64,000 bases of DNA from Turritopsis dohrnii (Eukaryota; Cnidaria; Hydrozoa; Anthoathecata; Oceaniidae). The translations under genes were made by a program, and so were the position numbers. Below, one piece after another: positions 55,401-64,000 of the stretch; the first letter of the stretch is position 1, and every line of letters begins with the position of its first letter. The notes below the pieces were generated by a model. That model did not search any database. It was not told the DNA's origin and saw only the letters and a program-made list of their open reading frames with translations. The stretch lies in assembly GCA_027922465.2 (NCBI GenBank), contig BQMF02000042.1:62001-126000 (forward strand), written 5' to 3'.

Positions 55401-58400
55401 ACTGACAGAGCACAGGTGTAGCAAGTCTGTATCTTTGCATTTAGCAGAACAGATGATATGACAAATATTATGACTTTTGTTTTTGTTTTCTACTATTTTT
55501 TTTTTTTTTTCACTTCATAAGATAGAAAAGAAAATCAAAATTAAATTTGCTAGTTTGTTTTAAAATAACTGAATAAAATGTTTCTTATTTGTCCAGTTGA
55601 AACTAGGTGGTGTTAGTCCAACTGAAGGCTGGGCAGTTAGGCAGGTTGGAATTCTCTTGAGCATTTCTTTCTTGGAAAAGGAGTGGCTGCACTGTTGATC
55701 TTGTTATCACAAATGTGAATGGCTCCCTAAGAATCTCATGAAAAACATCTTTAGTAAAGTTTCCTCAATGAATTACAATCATGTTGACACATTATGAAAA
55801 ATTACAAGTATCTGGATGACATTGCATTTCCTGTGATGCTGACTTTGCACTTCCTATACTCCGTAATACAAGGGATATTATGCTCATGCAGCAGAATTTA
55901 TTATGAGTAAAAAGCAAGGAACCATTTGTCAGAAATCTCAAATAGTTCCCTTTTACAAAACATGATACATCAAGAAACCGGGTGAGTTCATTTTCGTGTG
56001 ATTTCCATTCTCTGGAATTTGTTGCTTTTTTATAAAGAAAGAAAAAGTATCACTGTCATTAATGAACAACACTAAAGATCTCACAAGATATGTAGATGTC
56101 AATATTATTAAATTTTTTTGTAATTTAAATAACTTTAACCATTTTTTTTTTAAGAAAATATTATGATAATGGGTTTTCATAACTATATATAAATCAGTGG
56201 TAGTTTTTATGTTTTATTCATATAACTTTCATTGACAATCATTTGTTGTCAAATTTCTCTGGATGATCACATCCTGAATGTCGGTATCATAAGTATGTGG
56301 CATTGAGTCATTTGTGGTTGTAAATTGTATTCCTTTGGCTAAAACCTAAGTCACATGACATACCAAACTTAACATGACCTGGGATCATCAAATATTGAAT
56401 GTTGAAATGAAAATTGAAGAAGAAATATTCGATAATTGCACAAAAATGTTAAAAATTAAAAATTAGAAAAACCGTTATTTCAAGTGCATTTACATTGCTG
56501 AAAAATGTCAGTTTCGTGCATAACATATTTACTTTACTTTCTGTTTCATCTTTAGGTCGCATGTATGCTGTTCAGAAAGGTATAAGTTTAGATTCAAAGT
56601 CTCCTGATTGTAAATCCTTCCTTTTTGGTTTAATGGATCAGCTGGATGGGGTATACTTTACTTTTCATTATCTTGTATTATGTTATCGTACTTGATAAAA
56701 CATGAACCGACCAGAACCAACCAGAACCCAGCAGGAACCGACCAGAACCCAGCAGGAACCCACCAAGAACCGACCAGAACCCAGCAGAGATCCATCAATA
56801 CGGACCCTGCAAATCAAAGGCGAAACCCAGGACCCAGGACTCAAACAATTCTCTTGAAAAGATATACAGCATTTTTAATTAGAAAATGATTTGACACTTT
56901 GTTAAAAGAAGTATTGATTAACATTTACATTATCACACGTGGCTCCAGCTTTGAAGTTAACAAGAAAGAATTCACAGTTCTCCGAGCTACAATTGTATAA
57001 GTGGAAGGATCTGAACCTGGTGCCCCACCTATCACATATAGGCTCCCAGGTCTTGGGTCCCACCTGTTGTATGTAAGGTTGGGAGTCCCGATTCCCGGAT
57101 CCCACTTTTCCGGTAGGCCTTTTACCACGTTACAAAAAATCACCCACACGATTATTTAAGTAAGTAGTGCACAAATAAATTTTAATACTTCACAGTATCA
57201 CATGTTTAGACTGGTTTTATGGCCCTGGGTCCCGTTTGCAGGGTCCGTATTGGTATGTCTCTGCTGGGTTCTGGTCAATTCTTGGTGGGTTCCTGCTGGG
57301 TTCTGGTGGGTTCCTGGTGGGTTCTGGTCGGTTCTGGTCGGTTCATGTTTTATAAAGTACGATTATGTTATCTTATATTACATGCATCTGTTTATGGTTT
57401 TATATTATAATTAGTAGGAGATGACACAAAGGATTTTATGTCATTCAGAGAATTTTATTTTCATGGAATCAAAAACTTTTGGACAGCTCAAATTCATGCA
57501 AAAATTTTAAAACACTGGAGGCTGGTCTGTTAAAGGGCCTGTTACTTTAATCCAAAATTTTTATCCTTATTTTGGAGAGTAAATAACGATGAGTGAGGGT
57601 TTGCAGACAGACCCTTGAGAATTCCATATGTAATGTGTTTCATTGAACAAATTGGTATTTGAAGAGCAGATTTTGTTTCCAAGATGAGTGATGAATTGTT
57701 GATATATTTCCAGTTTTTTCTAGAATTTCCTATATTTTTTTTTATTCTTGTGTGACAGAGTGGGTCCTTAATCAGATTTCTTTGGATTCTTTATTATGCA
57801 GCGTTAGTGCAATGGGTAGTAACTGTTGCAGCCACTGTGGCACAGGTCTCAGCCACATCAAATCTTCGTTCTTCACTTTGATTCACTTTCAAAGCAGCGT
57901 ATTGACCCATTAAGAACCATCAACTGACTGTACAATGGCTTCTGGGAAAGTTAGAGCAATGCTGTACGTATCTCTGGCAGTAAGTCAACTAACTATTTAC
58001 AAATGGGTTGGTGGAAGAACCAATCATTACAGATGGAATCCCAAGAGCTCGAAACTCCCACCTATAAGCTTACTTTATTTGATGAGCCAAGAAGAATACT
58101 TTCGAAGCATTGTGATTTTTACTTATCATTGAATTGACTTTTGAAGGTAGATAGGACCACGATCTGATTCACTACTTTTCAGGTTGATTTGTCATTTCCA
58201 GACAAAAAAGGAAGGAAATTTTGTTCTATTTGATTTTGTTGCAGAACAATGTTTCATTCTACACTTATCATTTTTTTTCAAATTTCGTGTGTTTCAATCA
58301 ACACATCAACAACACATTGCGAATCTAATCTTTCATTTCATGGGTCTGTGCCCACCAATTATTTCATTTGTTACAATGAAGTCGCTCAAGATGGCCATTA

Positions 58401-59902
58401 TAGTCTTTTTAACCTTCATGTGAAATTATCGTGTGAATAATACTTCCAAATAATTAGAGCTTCTGATTCTCCTTTAGTTAGGCTTATACCAAAATACCAA
58501 ATGAATAATCTGCTTTTTAAGAGTTTAAAAATGAGAAATACACACATTCTTTCAATGTAAGTGCTCTTCATCGCAATGCCTCCATCTCGGTTTTGATGTA
58601 CTGCACATGCTTACTTTACTTGCATGTAACATGTAACAAAGTGCACAAAAGAAGTGCTTTCTCCTTCGTTTTCAGAATCTCATATTGTGTACAGGTCAAG
58701 ACAAGTATGAAAGACAATGAAGCTATTGGAAATGATATTGTGGCGCAAGCGTATCTGGAAGAAACGACTGTCAAGTTATTTGCTTGGGCGGATTCTGAAG
58801 ATAGAAAGGGCGTTTTTAATAAGTAGGTTCTCGAAAATTATACTCGATGATTTATCTTGTGATGTAATTGACTTTCAGTTGATTTTCACCTTGTATTCTT
58901 TTCCCAGAAATGTAATAAAAGCGTTTTACTCAGCAAGTTTGCTTTTCGATGTCATCTCCCAGTTTGGTGAACTTAGTGATGAGGTATCAGTCTTTACCTT
59001 ATTGGCAATCACACTGCTACAATCTGATATTTCACCAAGTGTTTTGTTAACTTTTAGTTTAAAGTCCAACAAAAATATGCAAAATGGAAAGCCACCTACC
59101 TCCATAAGTGTATGCAGACAGGTGAAACACCGGTTCCTGGGCCCGAAGGATCCGGAATGGAAAATGAATTAAATGCTCCTTTCCAGTCGATGGGTGCGGG
59201 GAGTTCTGGGATTCCGTATCCATCAAACCCTGTGGCACCATATCCCCCCAATCCAGCACCTACGCCGACGCAGGTATGTTGTTATGGTGATTATTTGAAT
59301 GTTGGTGTTGTGAGTTTCTTTTAAAAAAAAGGGATAGTTTAAGTTTTAGTCGAATGGGATAAAGTGTTATGGGTTATGTCTCATTACGCACTAATGTACT
59401 GCCCCATATCAAATTACTTAAATACCTTAAAATCTCTCATTGCCTTCATAATTTCCCTTTAGCAATATTTAGTTGTACAATATTCAATACCAATATTTAC
59501 GTTGTATCGTCGAAAATTTGCCATTAGTGTTTCAAAACAAAATTCAATATACAACAGGTCTTGTAATAGCTTTTCGATTTATTTAATCATTTTCTTTTAG
59601 CATTGAAAATGCTAAAAGATCTGCGATTTCAAGACTTGTATATTAAATTTTATTTTGAAACGAAATATTTACGTTCTTTCATTCAATTCTTATAGCCTGT
59701 ACCAGCTCCAAGACGCGTGCCACCTGCAGCACCTGCGGCAACAGCAGCTCAATATGTTGAGCCAGTCAGTTCGAGTTCTGTGGACTTCACTCAAGCGAAC
59801 AAATATTGTAAATTCGCAATGAGTGCTTTGCAATACGAAGATGTCGATACCGCAGTTGATAATCTCCAAAAGGCTTTGAATTTATTGACTACTAATAGAT
59901 GA
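49469..59902 (+). CDS. VTA1: VTA1, VPS4 cofactor of the ESCRT pathway, 6 exons
   Basis: Exons 49469-49559, 56556-56650, 58695-58822, 58908-58983, 59058-59273 and 59696-59902 join in phase (all GT-AG) to 270 residues. The N-terminal MIT-like bundle shows YYCRMYAVQKG, LMDQLDG, DNEAIGNDIVAQAYLEE and FYSASLLFDVISQFGELSD. A Pro-rich linker (PYPSNPVAPYPPNPAPTPTQ) follows. The C-terminal VSL domain reads TQANKYCKFAMSALQYEDV and ALNLLTTNR. VTA1 (LIP5) binds ESCRT-III (CHMP) proteins with its MIT domains and stimulates the AAA ATPase VPS4 at endosomes, in cytokinesis and budding. The linker is shorter than in vertebrates (human about 307 aa). Intron 1 is 7 kb and full of repeats; intron 2 is 2 kb. A poly(A) signal AATAAA lies at 60073-60078. 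Confidence 0.95.
50311..52783. mobile_element. Inverted-repeat element in VTA1 intron 1 (ACCGTAAAATGGGGTGACTT ends)
   Basis: ACCGTAAAATGGGGTGACTT with GAAACA (50311) faces TGTTTCAAGTCACCCC with GCTTTACGGT (52783). Partial copies of the same end occur at 49803, 50520 and 54605. The 2.5-kb interior hosts another element (50855-51840). Confidence 0.65.
50855..51840. mobile_element. Nested MITE with GGGGGAAAAAAGCCGCA ends
   Basis: ATATAGTCGAATGGGGGAAA (left) faces CCCCTAAATGACTATAT (right). Internal copies of AAAAAAGCCGC and its inverse at 51055-51095 and 51420-51475 add secondary symmetry. Non-coding. Confidence 0.65.
54604..54715 (-). repeat. tRNA-derived SINE head (minus strand)
   Basis: On the minus strand TGGTAGGGTGGTAGCG resembles an A box, and GGGTTCAATCCC a B box 29 bp later, followed by the ACCGTAAAACGGGGTGACTT motif. 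The family therefore ends in a sequence shared with the intron-1 element. Confidence 0.55.
56685..57363. mobile_element. Foldback element of ACCAGAACC repeats in VTA1 intron 2
   Basis: Arms of about 150 bp begin ATCGTACTTGATAAAACATG and consist of tandem 9-11-bp units (GACCAGAACCC, CAGCAGGAACC), then GGACCCTGCAAA; the inverse is at 57225-57363. The 390-bp middle is non-repetitive. The left arm starts 35 bp after the exon-2 donor. A proline-rich-looking frame across the repeats is an artefact. Confidence 0.85.
57790..58060. repeat. SINE-like repeat in VTA1 intron 2
   Basis: 57940-58000 (AGAGCAATGCTGTACGTATC, CTCTGGCAGTAAGTCAACT) is the inverse of the repeat body at 28090-28140. A weak A-box-like TTAGTGCAATGGGTAGT occurs at 57803. 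Confidence 0.4.
59531..59662. repeat. Small hairpin element in VTA1 intron 5
   Basis: TTCAAAACAAAATTCAATAT with ACAACAGGTCTTG (59531) pairs with CAAGACTTGTATATTAAATT (59630 on). Between them TTTTAGCATTGAAAATGCTAAAA is a second stem. Confidence 0.6.
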
Positions 59903-61728
59903 GTGCGTGTGTGCGCATTAAATACAAACCAAGTGTCTCCTTGACATTAAACCAGAAAACAAAAATGCATGTATTTCCATCTTTCGTACAAGTTGACGTT
60001 CCATACAGCTTCGATTAAATACAAGAATCTATTCGTCTTTGTAAACTGTAAAAGTTAACAAGATGATCTCGAAATAAAATTCATCATCTTAAACAAGAAT
60101 ATACGACTTTGTTTTTTGTTTTGATAATCATAATTTTTGGAAACTGTATTCATGTGAAATCGAAATTGTTTTTAGTTTGTTTGTCGTTTTGAAATTTCGA
60201 CAATGATGCAAGAATTATTGGAATATGTCTTAGGAAAGAAAATTGTACTCTGGTTCATGTATACATATTCATATATGTAGTTATTAAGTTATCAAATCTA
60301 CTGATTGGATAGTGATCTTCTCCACTGATGTTTTTGTCAGTGACTAGACATGTTTTTACATCTCGTGTAATCCCTTCACCATTTACAACTTTCTGATCTG
60401 CTAGATATTTGTTTCTGTGTATTCAGAATTTATTCCTTTTGTAGATTTTTGCAATACAGGGCGTGATACTTGACAGAAAAGGCGCAGTGTGGCGCCAACA
60501 CGAATTGATAATATCAGTATAACCATCTGACTATTTTATGTGGTGGTTACCTAACAGTTATTGATGGAAAAACATTAAAAACTAAAATTTTATCATTCAA
60601 AGTTGCGACGTGTCAAAATTGTAAATCGACGAGTATTTTTCAATCTTTTAAATTGCTGAGCACTGCATTTATGTTCCTTGTAAATAAATATCTTCTAGGG
60701 TTGGTTTACACGTGAAGAAACATGATAATTCTGATAGTATTTACTAACTTTAACATATTTGATTCAATTCATAATCGTTCATAATCGTTCATAAGGAGTG
60801 GCTTTCACGGTTATGGTAGTATGTTTTTCTAGATTGTCAGTTTTTTACTACCATTTTATTTTTATTTTCTTCGCGTTTTCATATTTGAATAAATTTTGAC
60901 AGCCAATGGCGTTATCGGTAGAATGGCGTTATCGGTAGTTTCTGATTTATTGTAGAATTTTTTTCTTCTTAAAAATCGATTGAACGAGAAGGGCGTTATT
61001 ATTTGTTATTATTATTTGCCATTTTTTGTCGCTTTTTTTGTCTTTTATTAACGTTCTTGGTCCTGTGGTTCAAGCGTTGGTTCCCCCTACGCGTTTATAC
61101 GTATGTGGACGTATATTCGTGGGGCGTTAAAAGGCGTTTTCATCATTGCTTAATCCTGGTTGTTTGTTCTGGAGGTGGCGTTAATCAACCATGTTGTCTG
61201 AAGGTAGTATGATTCCTGCAACTTTTGATAATGTTATATGAGAACTCAAGTCTTATCGAACAAAGAACCATCGAAAGGAAACGCATATCTTTGGGAAGTA
61301 GCTACTCCTTCGACAAGTAAACCTATCTTGTATATAGTCGTGCAAATTTAGCACAGCTGTTAATTACCTTAAAATGTGTTTATGCTAATTCTCTCTCCAG
61401 AACGGGCAGGTAATCTAATTTCAAGAGAAAGTATAATGTATTAGTACGAAAAGTGTTTAAAGTGTACCATATGCAGTGGCGGATCTAGAGGTATGTCGAA
61501 ATTTGTGTAGGAGATCCGCCACTGATATGGCTTGTTTTTAGAAAACGTGAATGATTGAATCTTTGCTTTCCACCTCTTATGTTGTTATGGTAACTGTTTA
61601 AGATGCACGAGCATGTGTATGGAGCACTTTCGGCTTTGAGATGATTATTTAATAAAAAGGTGTAATGTCTTTGTTGTTGTTTTCACCTCAATTTTAACAG
61701 ATGTTTTTCCTTCAGGTCTAAAATAATA
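59903..61728. other. Intergenic DNA between VTA1 and the last gene
   Basis: VTA1 3' UTR, then AT-rich DNA. A 51-bp hAT-like mini-element (CAGTGGCGGATC...GATCCGCCACTG) lies at 61470-61521 between ATATG repeats. No gene recognised. Confidence 0.4.
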
Positions 61729-64000
61729 ATGGCATCAGTTATTCTTGCGATTGAAAAAAAATCCGATTTTCAAAAAAGTCCTCCGGCAGGTTGGCGATTG
61801 AACCCGACAACTCATAAAACCACCTGCGAGGATGGGTCCGTCACAGTTTTGACTACAGACAAAACTTTCGAAGGAAGAAGCCCTTGTTTCGAGGTATCGT
61901 TGGTATTTTTTTTCGGTTTACTTAAACGCTTAAAAGTGTGTAGGTCTAAGATTTTTTTTAAATTTCCGCTAAACCTTTTTTTCTTTCTTCTTTTTCGGCA
62001 AATTACAAAAGCGAAACAAATAAATAGATAATCACCCAAGTCCTTTGTTTATGAACCAAGAATAAGAAAAGTACTCGAAAAGAATCAACTGATCACTGTT
62101 AAGCTTTCTGTTTTAAATATACATCACCAGGTTGGTTCGCGGTTACAAATTATGAGAAAACGCCCCTTCCTAAATTCATGTTCATTGGACCTCCTCCCAG
62201 CCAGTTGTTTACACGGAACCCTCATTTCTATCTTGGTGATTACTTGACATCGACTGATGTTCAGTTCTTAATAAAACAATAACCGTGGAACAATTTCGAA
62301 ACTACTACGAACAGGACATAATACTGCGTATTGTGGATTGTTATGAGCCGTACGATGATTGACGGCCATGAAACAGAATCTAAAAACCTAAAATCTAATG
62401 TAATTTCGTTCCTACTGCTAGCAATAGGTAACTACGTTCAAATCACCTGGAAAAGATTGATGAGTAGTTGTTATGCTATTACTCTCAGTAACTCCCAATC
62501 TTTCTGTCTCAGTCGGAAATGACCGACATGACTTACTGTGTTGTGATTGGCTAAGAAAAAGGATGTGTTTTTTTTTCAGGCTGGCTCCGTCGAAGAGCTG
62601 GAACAATTGAGAGGATTCTTGCGAAGTAAAGCTATATTAACCACTGTGAAATGCACGAAAACGTATGATACAGGGAGAGGAGACGGAAGTGACGAAGATA
62701 ACACCACCTCCACGCACGTAGAAGAGTATGTTGTTCTGATCAATGTGAACCATCCACAGGTGGTAAGCCAGTTCGATGAAGCCTTCGAACGTGCTGAAAG
62801 ATACCTCCGAGATGGAAAGAAATTTCGTGTGACGGTATATCACATTCTTGGGGCTTTTTGGGATTTTTCTGTATGATCTAAGTGTACATGTCTGTATGAT
62901 CTAAGTGTACATGTCTGTATGATCTAAGTGTACATATGTCTGTATGACCTAAGTGTACATGTCTGTATGACCTAAGTGTAGATATGTCTGTATGACCTAA
63001 GTGTACATGCTTTTTTAATGACCTAAGTGTACATGTCTGTATGATCTGTAGTCGGTTTAAGTGGTAGTCGAACAACCATATTAAAAGAAGGACAACATAT
63101 AGGCGCAAACGTTTTTGTCAGGATTGTCTATTTTATTTGGAATAACTTTAGAAGACTGTTTACCTGTATTTTTAGGAGGCCGGGCTGAGCTAAAATCTTA
63201 TAAAACATTTGGAAACCTGACTGTAGCTTTTCCCCTTTTTTAGATAAACTTCAGTGAATCGCTGAAGATTTGGTTCTTGCATAATGTTCCTGTCCATCGT
63301 GAAAACAAGAGCTCCACCATGGCGTGGGGTTGCGAAATTTACATTGCACATGGTGTCGGTGAACCTACGTTTGCCGATCGCTGTTTTAATTGCGAGCAGC
63401 CTACCATGATCTTCTTCTGGTGTATCTGTTTTCCATTCTTTCTGTTATGTTTCCTACCACATCTAATCTACAAAAAGCTTATCATGTACGTAATCCTTGT
63501 AGTGTTTCATCGAGCAAATTGCCCAAGAAACGTTTTTATTGTTATTGTTTTTGTTGTTTCAGGGGTGTGGAAGAGTTTAAGATTACCAAACCACTGCCAG
63601 TTACTTACCATCAAGGACCGTTTCAGATGGGTAAGCTATTTGAGACCAAGCCTGTGTCTTTACTGTTGAACGTATTTTAAGTAAACTTGCCCTCGGATGA
63701 CCATCTGCGGAAAATTTCGTAGAGAAGACACTAAAGGTATCAATTCCTTACTTGGCAAAACGTCTGACTTTATGTTTTCTGGAGGATTTTGTAATGTCTT
63801 CATTATTTATCAGTATTTATAATAAGTACTGGTTGAATTTATTTTGCTTTTTAAGGGTTTAATTTGCTGAATCTTTTTTACCCTCCTGGTACAATCATCA
63901 CCACCATCACAAACTACCAACAGCCAGCAGCGTACCCACAACCGCCGGTGTACCACCAGCAGCCGTATACGCAGCAACCATTCGGTGGCTATCCGCCACA
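61729..64000 (+). CDS. Unrecognised one-pass membrane protein, 5 exons, 3' partial
   Basis: Exons 61729-61893, 62580-62834, 63244-63485, 63563-63630 and 63856 to the window end join in phase (0, 0, 2, 1) with GT-AG introns. The start ATG gives MASVILAIEKKSDFQ. The first 190 residues are soluble, with an AGWRLNP stretch and an acidic, T/S-rich loop (GRGDGSDEDNTTSTH). A pair of cysteines (RCFNCEQP, 187-190) precedes a strongly hydrophobic segment at about 195-216 (FFWCICFPFFLLCFLPHLIY). The tail is rich in P, Y and Q (PPVYHQQPYTQQPFGGYPP), as in cytosolic PY-type tails that bind WW or ESCRT partners. I do not recognise the family and infer no function. No signal peptide is evident. Confidence 0.82.
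62870..63048 (+). repeat. Minisatellite of 21-24 bp in an intron of the last gene
   Basis: About 7.5 copies of TGTATGATCTAAGTGTACATGTC with GATC/GACC variants lie in the intron after exon 2. Non-coding. Confidence 0.9.

Noticed and set aside
56680..57414. Frames over the ACCAGAACC repeats (e.g. 56680-56889, 57202-57414)
   Set aside because: They come from the minisatellite arms of a foldback element; they are open on both arms in inverse orientation.

Overview
The window is nuclear DNA of an animal. Four genes have clear metazoan counterparts with GT-AG introns: mitoferrin, PACRG, VTA1 and a bZIP factor. The DNA is AT-rich and packed with Helitron-type elements, hAT, LINE and tyrosine-recombinase fragments, tRNA-derived SINEs and many inverted-repeat elements. 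With the 2A-bearing transposon this suggests an aquatic invertebrate, most likely a cnidarian; that placement is inference.

1-2.7 kb: last exon of a probable flavin amine-oxidase-like gene, then a PIF/Harbinger element (TTA target duplication) nested in a mariner/pogo-like element (TA duplication), then repeat 'B'. 2.7-15.9 kb: a Helentron-type Helitron. Its large protein carries a 2A motif, a cysteine-protease-like domain, a tandem-repeat coiled coil, zinc-finger cysteines, a Rep HUH nuclease, a PIF1 helicase and an endonuclease split by a frameshift. Its proposed ends are 2690 and 13470, and two near-identical 1215-bp non-autonomous copies follow head to tail. Three phase-compatible small exons lie in its 3' part. 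15.9-31 kb: a transposon graveyard with a foldback element, a reversed Helentron copy inserted in a reversed B copy (an empty-site comparison), a foldback element studded with GCGGCCGC, tyrosine-recombinase, LINE and hAT remnants, and many small inverted-repeat elements.

32.7-37.1 kb: mitoferrin (+, 4 exons). 37.2-46.6 kb: no convincing gene; a TA-flanked element in an old B copy, a SINE and a hairpin element. 46.6-48 kb: bZIP factor (+, 2 exons), convergent with PACRG (-, 2 exons, 48.2-49.3 kb). PACRG is head to head with VTA1 (+, 6 exons, 49.5-59.9 kb), with 199 bp between the start codons and two TTACGTCA sites in that gap. VTA1 introns hold nested elements and a long-arm foldback. 61.7-64 kb: a five-exon gene for an unrecognised one-pass membrane protein that runs off the window.

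The host genes belong to separate pathways: mitochondrial iron import, axoneme structure, ESCRT disassembly and transcription. The mobile elements dominate the window, and the Helentron with its derivatives is its most notable content.
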